DNA of 64,000 nt from GCA-020356105 sp964347475 (lineage in GTDB: Bacteria; Pseudomonadota; Alphaproteobacteria; UBA8366; JADFVY01). The notes under the pieces were generated by a model. That model worked only from the letters and a program-made list of their open reading frames with translations, had not been told where the DNA came from and did not search any database. The position numbers and the translations under genes were made by a program. Positions 26,065 through 34,998 of this stretch are shown piece after piece. How positions within the stretch are numbered: the first letter of the stretch is position 1; each line of letters begins with the position of its first letter. The stretch lies in contig CAYFYY010000001.1 in the NCBI GenBank assembly GCA_964347475.1, positions 1 through 64,000 of the forward strand, written 5' to 3'.

Positions 26065-28619
26065 CGTGGGCAGTGGCAACGCCGCCGAGGTATTTCCTGA
26101 CCTGGCGGCTGGCACGCCGAGAGCTGCGGGGTGGCCTGCGCAGTCGGTTCCGAGGGTTCCGGATATTTCTTTCGTGTCTTGTGCTGGGAACGGCGGCAAT
26201 CGCCGGCGTCGGGTCGGTCTCGTCCTCGATCGACGCAGGGCTTCGCGCGGAGGGTCGAGCGCTGCTCGGCGGCGATCTTGAACTGCGAATCCACCACCGT
26301 CCGGCGACGCCGGAACAACGCGAGTGGCTGGCCGGCGTGGGCCGCGTTTCGGAGATGGTGGGCCTGCGGGCGATGGCCAACCGGCTCGACGCCACGGACC
26401 GGCGGCTGGTCGAATTGAAGGCCGTCGACGGCGCGTATCCGCTGGTCGGAAACGTCGTCCTGCGCGGTGGCCGACCCCTCGCCGACGCCCTCGAGCGCCG
26501 CGACGATGCACATGGCCTGGTCGCTTCGGAATCGCTCCTCAACCGGCTCGGTCTTACGATCGGCGACCGGCTGACGATCGGCGACGCAACACTCGAGATC
26601 ACCGGGGTCCTGATCCACGAGCCCGACCGCGCCACACGGGGCATACAGCTCGGGCCGCGGGTGATCGTGTCGCGGGCGGCGCTTGAGGCAACGCAGCTCC
26701 TGCAGCCGGGCGCCCTGTCCCAATATTACTACCGCATCGTTTTGCCGCCCGGAGCGCGGGAGGACGAGGTCCGCAGCCGGCTCGCGCGGGTATTCCCGGA
26801 CGCCCCCTGGCGTGTGCGCGGGCCGGCCGAAGCGGCCCCGGGGCTCAAGCGCTTCGTCGAACGACTGACCTTGTTCCTCACCCTGGTCGGGCTGTCGTCG
26901 CTGCTGATCGGCGGGATCGGCATCGGCAACGCGGTGCATGCCTTCCTGATGCAGCGGCAACCGACCATCGCCACGTTGAAGTGTCTGGGGGCACCGGCCG
27001 GTCTGGTGCTGCGGATGTACCTTGCACAGATCCTGTTGCTCGCAACGCTGGGCATTGCGGTCGGCATCTCGCTCGGCGCCGTGGCACCGCGGGCCGCCGC
27101 GCCGCTGCTCGGGAGCCTGCTGCCTGTCGGTATGGAGGTCGGCTTGTTCCCGCGCCCCCTTTTTCTGGCGGCGGCGTTTGGTCTGCTGACGACGCTGCTG
27201 TTCTCACTGGCGCCCCTGATGCTCGCCCGCGATGTGCCGGCCGCGGCTCTGTTTCGCAAAACCGTGGTTCCGGCGCGGATCCAGATCCACAGTGGCAGCG
27301 CGGCGATCCTGGCAGCGCTCACAGTCGGTCTGGCGGCGCTGACCGTCACCACGTCCAGCGACAGGGGCCTTGCCATCTGGTTCGTCTCGGGCGCAATCGC
27401 GACCTTCGCGACGTTTCGCCTGGCCGCCGTCGGCGTGACCCGATTGGCGGCGAGGGTGCCCCGTCCCCGGCAACCTCGCCTCCGGCTTGCGCTGGCCAAT
27501 CTGCATCGGCCGGGCGCGCCGACGAACAGCGTGATTGTGTCGCTGGGCATGGGCATCACCGTCCTGGTCGCAATCATGATGATCGAGCGGAACCTGAGCG
27601 ACCGAATCGCGGAGGTCATCGAGAAAGAGGCGCCGGCCTTCTTTTTTTTGGACATTCAGCCGCAGCAAACCGAAGCATTCGCCGCGCTTGTCCGCTCGTT
27701 CCCCGGCGCCGGCGCGGTACGCGAAGTGCCGATGCTGCGGGGCCGCATCACGGCGATGGCCGGCGTGCCGGTCTCGGACATCGAACCGCCGCCACATCAC
27801 GCCTGGGTCATCCGCGGCGATCGCGGCCTGACGTGGGCAAGGATGCCGCCGGAAGGCGGCAGCGACATCGTCAAGGGCGAGTGGTGGCCGGCCGATTATG
27901 ACGGACCGCCGCTGATCTCGTTCGATGCAGAGGCGGCGCAGGCGTTCGGCCTTGCAATTGGCGACGAGGTCGCCTTCAACATCCTCGGCCGGCCGTTCGT
28001 TGCGAGAATCGCCAATCTGCGCCGCATCGACTGGGCCTCCCTCGGCATGAATTTCGTGGTGATCTTCTCGCCGGGCGCGCTCGAGCATGCGCCCCAGACC
28101 AGTATCGCCACGGTCCGCATCGACCGCGACTCGGAGGATGCCCTGGAGGCGGCGGTCAGCACGCGGTTCCCCAACATCTCTGCGGTCCGCGTGCGCGACG
28201 TGGTGACGGACGTCAACCGCATCATGGAGTCGGTCGACACCGCCGCCAAGGCGATCGCGGCCGTGGCGATCATCGCCGGCGTTCTGGTCCTCTCCGGTGC
28301 GATCGCCGCCGGTCGCCGGCAGCGTATCTACGACGCCGTTGTCCTGAAGACCCTGGGCGCCACTCGCCGGGACGTGCTGGGCACATATCTGATCGAATTT
28401 GCCCTGCTTGGCCTCGTGACCGCCGCCATCGCCGGGGCCGCGGGGAGCGTTGCCGCGTGGGCCGCGACGACGAACCTGATGCATATCGACTGGACGTTCA
28501 CCCCCGCGGCGATGCTGTGGACCACCGTTATCTGCGTTGCCGCAACCCTGTTCGTCGGAGCGCTGGGCGCGTGGCGCGCGCTCGGCCGGAAGGCGGCGCC
28601 GCTGCTGCGCAACGAGTAG
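26061..28619 (+). CDS. ybbP: FtsX-like ABC exporter permease, YbbP-like
   Basis: This 852-residue membrane protein is translated from an ATG overlapping the ATPase stop. It has one N-terminal membrane helix (about residues 31-52), a large periplasmic domain, a group of helices in the middle (about residues 270-460, for example LTLVGLSSLLIGGIGIGNAV), a second periplasmic domain and three C-terminal helices (about residues 725-840). This duplicated FtsX arrangement is that of YbbP. Together with the ATPase it should form a mechanotransmission-type exporter or extractor in the inner membrane. Confidence 0.9.
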   Translation: MTWAVATPPRYFLTWRLARRELRGGLRSRFRGFRIFLSCLVLGTAAIAGVGSVSSSIDAGLRAEGRALLGGDLELRIHHRPATPEQREWLAGVGRVSEMVGLRAMANRLDATDRRLVELKAVDGAYPLVGNVVLRGGRPLADALERRDDAHGLVASESLLNRLGLTIGDRLTIGDATLEITGVLIHEPDRATRGIQLGPRVIVSRAALEATQLLQPGALSQYYYRIVLPPGAREDEVRSRLARVFPDAPWRVRGPAEAAPGLKRFVERLTLFLTLVGLSSLLIGGIGIGNAVHAFLMQRQPTIATLKCLGAPAGLVLRMYLAQILLLATLGIAVGISLGAVAPRAAAPLLGSLLPVGMEVGLFPRPLFLAAAFGLLTTLLFSLAPLMLARDVPAAALFRKTVVPARIQIHSGSAAILAALTVGLAALTVTTSSDRGLAIWFVSGAIATFATFRLAAVGVTRLAARVPRPRQPRLRLALANLHRPGAPTNSVIVSLGMGITVLVAIMMIERNLSDRIAEVIEKEAPAFFFLDIQPQQTEAFAALVRSFPGAGAVREVPMLRGRITAMAGVPVSDIEPPPHHAWVIRGDRGLTWARMPPEGGSDIVKGEWWPADYDGPPLISFDAEAAQAFGLAIGDEVAFNILGRPFVARIANLRRIDWASLGMNFVVIFSPGALEHAPQTSIATVRIDRDSEDALEAAVSTRFPNISAVRVRDVVTDVNRIMESVDTAAKAIAAVAIIAGVLVLSGAIAAGRRQRIYDAVVLKTLGATRRDVLGTYLIEFALLGLVTAAIAGAAGSVAAWAATTNLMHIDWTFTPAAMLWTTVICVAATLFVGALGAWRALGRKAAPLLRNE

Positions 28620-28623
28620 GACG

Positions 28624-29403
28624 TCAGCCGGCCAGCGAGATCGTGTGACCGTCGACCGCGAGCGCCTGGCCGGAGATCTTGGCGCCGGCGGCGGAACAGA
28701 CGAACAGCGCCATATTGGCGATGTCGGCCGCATTCACGAAGGTCCGCATTGATACCTGGGCCTCGTAAGCGGCGCGGACGTCCGCCTCGTCCAGACCCCG
28801 GGCCGCCGCGTCGGCAGCGATGACCCGGTCGATCCGCGGGCCCGTAACGCAGCCCGGACAGATCGCGTTGACGCGGATACCGTACGCTCCGAGTTCCATG
28901 GCCAGCGTCTTGGTGAGCCCGATAAGGCCCCACTTGGCGGATGCGTAGGGGCTGCGATTGGGGAAGCCGAACAGGCCGGCGGTCGATGCGATATTGACGA
29001 TGCAACCGCCGCCGGCCCGCTTCAGCTCTGGGATCGCCCTGCGCGCACAATGGAACGCACCGTCCAGATCGACGGCGATCGTGCGGCGCCAGTCATCCGG
29101 CGCGATGTCCTCGACCGGCGCCGTGGGCCCGGCAATGCCGGCATTGTTGACCAGGATATCGAGCCCGCCGAGCCCGTCCAGCGCCTCATCGAACAGCCGG
29201 TCGACCGCGGCCACATCGGCAACGTCGGCCACGGTCGCGCCAAGACCCGACACCGATTCCCGCACGCTCGCGAGCGCCGCCCCGTCGACGTCGCAGGTGT
29301 GGACGCGGGCGCCGGCTCCCACGAATGCTTCGATGATCGCCCGGCCGATGCCCGCCGCTCCGGCGGTCACGACCACTCGTTTGCCTTGGAGTTCCAGTGC
29401 CAT
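28624..29403 (-). CDS. Short-chain dehydrogenase/reductase 1
   Basis: The start at 29403 is fixed by AGGAGG eight bases upstream. The 259-residue protein has the Rossmann glycine motif in a slightly altered form (TAGAAGIGRA), NNAG, the catalytic serine in NIASTAG and the YASAK pair. The closing region GQALAVDGHT is typical of classical SDRs. It oxidises or reduces an alcohol/ketone with NAD(P); the substrate is not evident. It converges on the ABC permease gene, with stops five bases apart. Confidence 0.88.
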   Translation of the reverse strand: MALELQGKRVVVTAGAAGIGRAIIEAFVGAGARVHTCDVDGAALASVRESVSGLGATVADVADVAAVDRLFDEALDGLGGLDILVNNAGIAGPTAPVEDIAPDDWRRTIAVDLDGAFHCARRAIPELKRAGGGCIVNIASTAGLFGFPNRSPYASAKWGLIGLTKTLAMELGAYGIRVNAICPGCVTGPRIDRVIAADAAARGLDEADVRAAYEAQVSMRTFVNAADIANMALFVCSAAGAKISGQALAVDGHTISLAG

Positions 29404-29539
29404 CGCGGTCGCCTCCTTCACGCCGAACGAGATTGCGCCAAATTCTCGCCGGTTCCTGTTGATTCGTGAGTCCGATATGCCAATATTAGTCGCGTCGAAA
29501 CAACTGCTTTCACGTGGTTGGCATAGAGAGAGAGGAAAT

Positions 29540-30256
29540 ATGGCACTCGATCCGCGCACACAGGTTGCAACCCCGGCCGGCGCACGCACAGCCGATATTG
29601 ACGAAGGTCTGCGTTCGTACATGCTTCGCGTGTACAACTATATGGCCCTTGGCGTCGCCTTCACGGGCATCGTGGCCATGGCCGTCGCATCAAGCGAGCA
29701 GTTGATGCAGACGGTGTTCGGCGCCCGTTGGATCTTGTTCTTCGGCATCATCGGACTGGGCTTCTTCGGCGGCCGGCTGATCTTCACCGGCAGTAGCGTG
29801 CTCGCACACGGCGCATATTGGCTGTATGCAGGCATGTGGGGCGCGCTGATCGCGCCGATGTTCTGGATCTACACCGACGCGAGCATTGCGCGCGTCTTCT
29901 TCATTACGGCGGCCGCCTTCGCGGGCGTTAGCCTCTATGGTTACACGACGAAGCGCGACCTCTCGGCGATGGGCGCGTTCCTCGCCATGTCGACCTTCGG
30001 AATCCTGATCGCTGTTCTCGCCAACGCGTTGATTTTTCAGAGCTATGACCTCCACATGATCCTGTCGGTGGTCATCGTCGTCGTATTCGCCGGTCTGACG
30101 GCATACGAAACTCAGGCGATCCGCAGGATGTACCTGTCGGGCGAGGGTGGCGAAATGATGCAGCGGAAAGCGATCTTCGGCGCGTTCCTGCTGTACGGCA
30201 GCTTCGTGACGATGTTCGTCTGGCTGCTTCAGCTGCTGGGCGTCGCGCGCGACTGA
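29540..30256 (+). CDS. Bax inhibitor-1 / YccA family membrane protein
   Basis: The ATG at 29540 follows an AGAGGAAA ribosome binding site. The 238-residue protein has seven membrane helices and the family signatures YNYMALGVAFTG, LYGYTTKRDL and the C-terminal charged AIFGAFLLYGSFVTMF region with acidic residues between helices. Bacterial members include pH-sensitive calcium-leak channels (BsYetJ) and the FtsH-interacting YccA. A strong intrinsic terminator follows. Confidence 0.92.
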   Translation: MALDPRTQVATPAGARTADIDEGLRSYMLRVYNYMALGVAFTGIVAMAVASSEQLMQTVFGARWILFFGIIGLGFFGGRLIFTGSSVLAHGAYWLYAGMWGALIAPMFWIYTDASIARVFFITAAAFAGVSLYGYTTKRDLSAMGAFLAMSTFGILIAVLANALIFQSYDLHMILSVVIVVVFAGLTAYETQAIRRMYLSGEGGEMMQRKAIFGAFLLYGSFVTMFVWLLQLLGVARD

Positions 30257-30280
30257 GCCGCCGGACGACAATTCGAATCG

Positions 30281-30312
30281 AAACCGCCCGGGGCTCCCGG
30301 GCGGTTTATTTT
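30281..30312 (+). terminator. Rho-independent terminator after the Bax-inhibitor-1 gene
   Basis: A 12-base perfect stem AAACCGCCCGGG / CCCGGGCGGTTT with a three-base loop is followed by ATTTT. It lies 24 bases after the stop codon at 30256. Confidence 0.9.
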
Positions 30313-30345
30313 GCACATCACGTCACATGCGCCGGCGCCACGCCG

Positions 30346-30576
30346 TTACGAATCGAAATCGGAGCAGGCGTCAACGTAGCTCTGTATCGTGGCCTGCCAC
30401 TCGGCCGTCGTAAGGTCTTCATCCTGACCGCACATCGGACACGTATGCGCGTCGTTTCCAATCAGCCAGGAAACCGGCTTCTTCACCTTGTGGCCGCACT
30501 GGCGACAGGCGATTTCCGCATCGACCTGATCCATCAACTTGTCCATGTGCGGAGTGTGCGCTTCCGGCGACCGCAT
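30346..30576 (-). CDS. Small zinc-ribbon-like protein
   Basis: This 76-residue protein contains two CxxC pairs, CRQCG and CPMCG, 21 residues apart, which fit a small zinc ribbon. No other domain is present. The ATG at 30576 lies 18 bases after the stop of the upstream SDR gene; ATG 30546 is an alternative start right before the conserved part. Neither has a strong ribosome binding site, so expression probably depends on the upstream gene. I do not recognise a specific family; a role as a small nucleic-acid or protein-binding factor is only a guess. Confidence 0.6.
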   Translation of the reverse strand: MRSPEAHTPHMDKLMDQVDAEIACRQCGHKVKKPVSWLIGNDAHTCPMCGQDEDLTTAEWQATIQSYVDACSDFDS

Positions 30577-30594
30577 GTAAAGTTAATGCTCGGT

Positions 30595-31341
30595 TCAAAT
30601 GCAGCGGCCGCCATCGACCTCGAGGCACACACCGGTGAGGAACCGGGCCTCATCGGAACACAGGAAAAGCGCCGAATCGGCGACGTCCCGTGGTGTGCTG
30701 AGACGTCCGAGCGGCACGGTGGATACGAACTGCCGGCGGCGCTCCGGCGTATCTTCGCCTAAGAACAGATGCAGCATGCCCGTTTCGCCGGCGACCGGAT
30801 TCAGTGCGCAGACGCGAATCGAGTCCGGCGCAAGTTCCAGCGCCATGGATTTGGTAATCGTGATCACCGCGCCCTTCGACCCGTTGTACCAGACGAGCCC
30901 CGGGCGCGGGCGCACGCCGGCCGTCGACGCAATGTTCAGGATCACGCCGCCGCCGCGTGCACGAAAGACCGGCACGACATTCCTGGCGGCGTGGTAGAGG
31001 GATTTCACGTTGACCGCGAAGATCCGATCGATGTCCTCCTCGCTGACATCCAGCATCGGCCCGTTGCGGTGCGTAAACCCCGCATTGTTGACGAGAATGT
31101 CGAGCCCACCGAAGGACTCGAGCGTATTCCCGACCGTTCGCGCCATGTCGTCGCCGCGGGTAACATCCGTATGTACGAACAGAGCCGAAGTTCCGAGTGA
31201 GTCGGCGACAGCCTGGCCGGCGGTCTCATCGATGTCGGCAATCACAACCTTCGCCCCCTCCGCGGCGAACCGGCGTGCGATTCCTTCCCCGAATCCCGAC
31301 CCCGCACCTGTGACCACTGCAACTTTTCCGGAAAGCCGCAT
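30595..31341 (-). CDS. Short-chain dehydrogenase/reductase 2
   Basis: Starting at ATG 31341, preceded by ATAGGA, this 248-residue protein has the glycine-rich TGAGSGFGEG, the acidic cofactor residue in IADID, NNAGFTH, the catalytic NIASTAG and YNGSK. IADID suggests preference for NAD over NADP. The C-terminal LEVDGGRCI is typical. It resembles SDRs annotated as glucose or 3-oxoacyl-ACP reductases, but its substrate is not evident. The small zinc-ribbon gene follows closely. Confidence 0.88.
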   Translation of the reverse strand: MRLSGKVAVVTGAGSGFGEGIARRFAAEGAKVVIADIDETAGQAVADSLGTSALFVHTDVTRGDDMARTVGNTLESFGGLDILVNNAGFTHRNGPMLDVSEEDIDRIFAVNVKSLYHAARNVVPVFRARGGGVILNIASTAGVRPRPGLVWYNGSKGAVITITKSMALELAPDSIRVCALNPVAGETGMLHLFLGEDTPERRRQFVSTVPLGRLSTPRDVADSALFLCSDEARFLTGVCLEVDGGRCI

Positions 31342-31561
31342 TTTCCTATCCCCACCGAACCGTACAAAATTGCGTACGATTTCCCGATCCGCCGCCAGAA
31401 AATCGACTCCGTACAACTTATCATTAATGCATCCCGTTCACGATAACACGCCAGCGAACAAAAAGGCTTGAACATGCACCACATGCTTCTGCTATCTTCG
31501 CGGTGAAGGTTATACAGGCTCGAAAGTGGGATTTTTGAGCCGATTGGGATATCTTCGTGCG

Positions 31562-31588
31562 ACTCCTCGCGGTTCGAATTCGCGGAGT
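31562..31588. promoter_or_regulatory. Inverted repeat just upstream of the LuxO-like regulator
   Basis: ACTCC-T-CGCG and CGCG-GAGT form near-complementary arms around GTTCGAATT. The element ends 12 bases before the start codon, so it could be an operator or a leader hairpin affecting translation. Confidence 0.3.
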
Positions 31589-31600
31589 GAGAGTTAAGGA

Positions 31601-33037
31601 ATGAGTGGCAGTACCGTATTGCTCGTCGAAGACACGCCCTCTCTGGCGCGCCTGTATAACAAGTATCTCGATGGCGAAGACCTGGACGTCACTCCCGTTG
31701 GCACGGGCAAGGAAGCACTTGCGGCGCTGAACGCGGAACCGCCGTCCGTGGTGCTGCTCGACCTTCGGCTGCCGGACATGGACGGCCTGGATATCCTGAA
31801 GGAAATCAAGGCGCGTGAGCTGCCGAGCGAAGTCGTGGTGATCACTGCACATGGCTCCATCAACGTCGCCGTCGAGGCGATGCGCGCCGGCGCCTACGAC
31901 TTTCTGGTCAAGCCGTTCAACGCCGAACGTCTTCTGGTCACCGTGCGCAACGCCCTTAAGCACCGGTCCCTGTCGGCCATCGTCGAGAAGATCAAGGACG
32001 TCTCGCGCGACAGCTATTTCGGGTTCATCGGCTCGTCACTGGCAATGCAGGCGGTATACCGCACCGTCGACGCAGCGGCCGCGTCGAAGGCGACGGTCTT
32101 CATCACCGGCGAGTCGGGTACCGGCAAGGAGGTGGCGGCCGAAGCGATCCACCGACAGAGCCCGCGCAAGAACGGCCCGTTCGTTGCGATCAATTGCGGC
32201 GCAATTCCGAAGGATCTGATGGAGTCCGAAATCTTCGGCCATGTGAAGGGCGCCTTCACCGGCGCCCACGCCGATCGTGACGGGGCGGCCTCCCGCGCGT
32301 CGGGCGGTACGCTGTTTCTTGACGAAATCTGTGAGATGGACCTGGCCCTGCAGACCAAGCTGCTACGATTCATCCAGACCGGCACGTTCCAGAAAGTGGG
32401 CGGCGGGAAGAACGAAAAGGTGGATGTCCGCTTCGTCTGCGCCACCAACCGGGAACCGCTCGCCGAAGTCGAAGCCGGAAATTTCCGCGAGGACCTGTAT
32501 TACCGGCTGCATGTGATCCCGGTGCATCTCCCGCCGTTGCGCGATCGGAACGGCGACGTTGTCGAAATCGCGCGGCATTTCCTTAGCGCCTACGCCGCCG
32601 AGGAGGGCAAGACGTTTGCCAACTTCAGTCCGGAGGCCGAGCAGATCATCGGACAGTTCAACTGGCCCGGTAACATCCGGCAGCTGCAGAATGTCATCCG
32701 TAACATCGTGGTGCTGAACGAGGGCGATACCGTTACCGCGGATATGTTGCCACCGCCGCTCAACCAACTCGGACCGCCGGCGAAATCGGGCGCTGACGTC
32801 CAACAGCCGGCTGAGCGGCCTCAGGTCGCATCGACCGGGGCGACCGCCGCCATTGCCGCCGGCAACGGCGACATCCTGCCGCTGTGGAAAGTCGAGCGTG
32901 ATGTCATCGAGCGCGCCATCGAAGCGTGCGACGGCAACATTCCCAAGGCGGCGGCAAAGCTGGGGATTTCGCCGTCGACCATCTATCGCAAGAAGTTGAG
33001 CTGGGAATCCGAGGAACCCGAGCCCAAGAATACCTGA
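31601..33037 (+). CDS. Sigma-54-dependent response regulator, LuxO/NtrC type
   Basis: This 478-residue regulator has a receiver domain with phospho-accepting Asp54 (LLDLRLPDMDG) and Lys104 (LVKPF), a central AAA domain with Walker A GESGTGKE and the sigma-54 contact loop GAFTGA near residues 217-222, Walker B GGTLFLDEI, the arginine-finger region and NWPGNIRQLQN, and a C-terminal Fis-type helix-turn-helix (AAAKLGISPSTIYRKKL). The overall sequence is close to LuxO of Vibrio. It should activate sigma-54 promoters when phosphorylated. The next gene, convergent, encodes a PAS-receiver-Hpt protein that could donate phosphate. Confidence 0.93.
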   Translation: MSGSTVLLVEDTPSLARLYNKYLDGEDLDVTPVGTGKEALAALNAEPPSVVLLDLRLPDMDGLDILKEIKARELPSEVVVITAHGSINVAVEAMRAGAYDFLVKPFNAERLLVTVRNALKHRSLSAIVEKIKDVSRDSYFGFIGSSLAMQAVYRTVDAAAASKATVFITGESGTGKEVAAEAIHRQSPRKNGPFVAINCGAIPKDLMESEIFGHVKGAFTGAHADRDGAASRASGGTLFLDEICEMDLALQTKLLRFIQTGTFQKVGGGKNEKVDVRFVCATNREPLAEVEAGNFREDLYYRLHVIPVHLPPLRDRNGDVVEIARHFLSAYAAEEGKTFANFSPEAEQIIGQFNWPGNIRQLQNVIRNIVVLNEGDTVTADMLPPPLNQLGPPAKSGADVQQPAERPQVASTGATAAIAAGNGDILPLWKVERDVIERAIEACDGNIPKAAAKLGISPSTIYRKKLSWESEEPEPKNT

Positions 33038-33085
33038 CACGTCCATTACCGCGCATGGCGGGTGATACGGCCGAAGACGTGCGGC

Positions 33086-34903
33086 TCACTTCGGCGGCGG
33101 ATACCCGGCCCGGGCATATTCCGACCAGCTTTCAGCGACAAGCTCGGGCACACGATCCAGCAGCTCGGCTGCCAGGTCGGCGTCATTCACATTGGCCGCC
33201 GCCTCCAGACGCTGGACGAGGACCTGCAGGCGCAACGCGCCGAACGTGCCGGAGCTGCTTTTCATGGCGTGCGCTTCCGCAGCGACGGAATCGAGGTCTC
33301 CGCAACGCATGGCCTCCTGCATGCGCAGGATGCGCTCATCAGTCTCGGTCATGAACGATGCGATCAGCTCGTTCACCAGCGCGGGGCCGGCATCATCCTG
33401 CAACTGCCGCAGAACGTCCCTGTCGGCCAGGGTCTCGTCTCTGGGCCCGACCGTTGTGGCCTCGGCGTCCTCGGGCCGACCTTCCTCCCCATCGGCGCCG
33501 TCCGCATCGGGCGCGCCAACAAGACGGCGGAGCACAGACGACAGGATCCGCCGATCCACAGGTTTCGAGACATGATCATCCATGCCGGATTCGAGGCAGA
33601 GTTGCCGGTCTTCGGCATTGACATGCGCCGTCATGGCCACGACGGGTATCGAACGTTCTGGTCCGGGCAAGCCTCTGATCTGCGCCGTCGCCTCGAAGCC
33701 GTCCATTCCGGGCATCCTGATGTCCATCAGGACGAGGCCGTATCGTCCTTCGCGCACGGCGTCGACGGCGCGCTGTCCGTTTTCCACCGCGTCGCACTCA
33801 TAACCCATCTTTTTGAGGATCGAAACACCCAGAAGCCGGTTGGTCTGGCTGTCATCAACAAGAAGCACGCGCTGCCCGCGCGCACCGGCCGGCTCGGCGG
33901 CACGCGACGGCACGCTCGCTGGTGCGCTTGGCAACACCTCGGGCGGCGCTGCGCCGAAAACGCCGACGCCGCAATAACCGAGAAACACGCCGTCGCCGTC
34001 GATTCGGGGAACGCCGCTCAACCGCAGTGTCCGCGTCCGGTCGTGGTCCTGCAAGATGAGTGCAACATCGGTCAATCTGCGATGTGCGTCCATGTCCTCA
34101 AGGCATTGCGACAGGGCGGCATCACCGCCGGCGCCGGCAGGCGACGCAAGTTCCGCAAGGCTGCGTCCAACCATCCAGTGCAGTTCGTCCCGGTTCAGCT
34201 CACTACGGACCGGAACGGCCAGGGAAAACCGATGCAGTACGTCGGTTTCCCATATCCATGCACCTGCGGCCGATATAATCAGGCGTGATCGTTCCCGCTC
34301 GCCGCTCGCCGCCGCCGCGCGTTCACGCTCGGCCGTTATGTCGGTCGCACTGACGATAAAACCACCGTCCGGCAGTTTGGCATGATCAAACCGCACCCAT
34401 GTTCCGCCCTCGAGCTGCCGTTCGCCGACAAGTCGGGTCCCTGCGACGTCAGGTGTCTGCGTACCGGCGGGGGGGCCGGCCGACTCGTGGTACATGCTGC
34501 CGATCGTGATGAGGTCGTCGACGCCGGCGAATATTTCGCGCCAGTGATTGTTGTAGTATGCAAGCCGCGCATCGGCATCGTACGCGGCGAGTCCAATCGG
34601 TACCGACTCCATCAGGTCGCGCCCGGATTCCGTAGACCATGGCCACGCACTCCCGGCCGCGGTGTCGCGTGACATGATGCGGGCCGCGACGAAGGCCAGA
34701 CCCGCTCCTGCCAGCACCACGCCGCCCAGCCAGAATGCCAGCTCTGGTCGCGAGCCCGCGCCCGCGTCGATCTCAGCGAACCGAATCAGGAGACCCGCCA
34801 GCGCCGCCAGAAACAACACCGCCAATCCAGTGAGCGACAAGAGTCGTGATCTCAAACCACTAGCCCCTGCGATTGCGTAGGAGGGGACCGCAGTGCAGTC
34901 CAT
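33086..34903 (-). CDS. Membrane PAS-receiver-Hpt phosphorelay protein lacking a kinase domain
   Basis: I chose ATG 34903 because the alternative at 34978 leaves only 20 bases to the divergent gene. The 605-residue protein has two membrane helices (about residues 20-40 and 55-75), two PAS-like regions (about 95-195 and 210-315), a receiver domain with Asp394 (LVLMDIRMPGMDG) and Lys447, and a C-terminal Hpt domain with His545 (AHAMKSSSGTFGA). There is no HisKA or HATPase domain between the PAS and receiver parts, where hybrid kinases carry them. It can accept and pass on phosphate but cannot make it. A LuxU-like role for the neighbouring LuxO-like regulator, fed by kinases elsewhere, is a reasonable inference. 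Confidence 0.85.
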   Translation of the reverse strand: MDCTAVPSYAIAGASGLRSRLLSLTGLAVLFLAALAGLLIRFAEIDAGAGSRPELAFWLGGVVLAGAGLAFVAARIMSRDTAAGSAWPWSTESGRDLMESVPIGLAAYDADARLAYYNNHWREIFAGVDDLITIGSMYHESAGPPAGTQTPDVAGTRLVGERQLEGGTWVRFDHAKLPDGGFIVSATDITAERERAAAASGERERSRLIISAAGAWIWETDVLHRFSLAVPVRSELNRDELHWMVGRSLAELASPAGAGGDAALSQCLEDMDAHRRLTDVALILQDHDRTRTLRLSGVPRIDGDGVFLGYCGVGVFGAAPPEVLPSAPASVPSRAAEPAGARGQRVLLVDDSQTNRLLGVSILKKMGYECDAVENGQRAVDAVREGRYGLVLMDIRMPGMDGFEATAQIRGLPGPERSIPVVAMTAHVNAEDRQLCLESGMDDHVSKPVDRRILSSVLRRLVGAPDADGADGEEGRPEDAEATTVGPRDETLADRDVLRQLQDDAGPALVNELIASFMTETDERILRMQEAMRCGDLDSVAAEAHAMKSSSGTFGALRLQVLVQRLEAAANVNDADLAAELLDRVPELVAESWSEYARAGYPPPK

Positions 34904-34998
34904 CAATCGTGCAGACAATGCTCTCTCCCAATTCGCGCCATGCGTCAAGGGTCGACAGATCGCTTGCCACCATTCCACGAGCGATGCATTAGTGGCGG

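Noticed and set aside
30590..30602. GGTTCAAAT resembling a tRNA T-arm
   Set aside because: It overlaps the end of an SDR gene and no cloverleaf can be formed.
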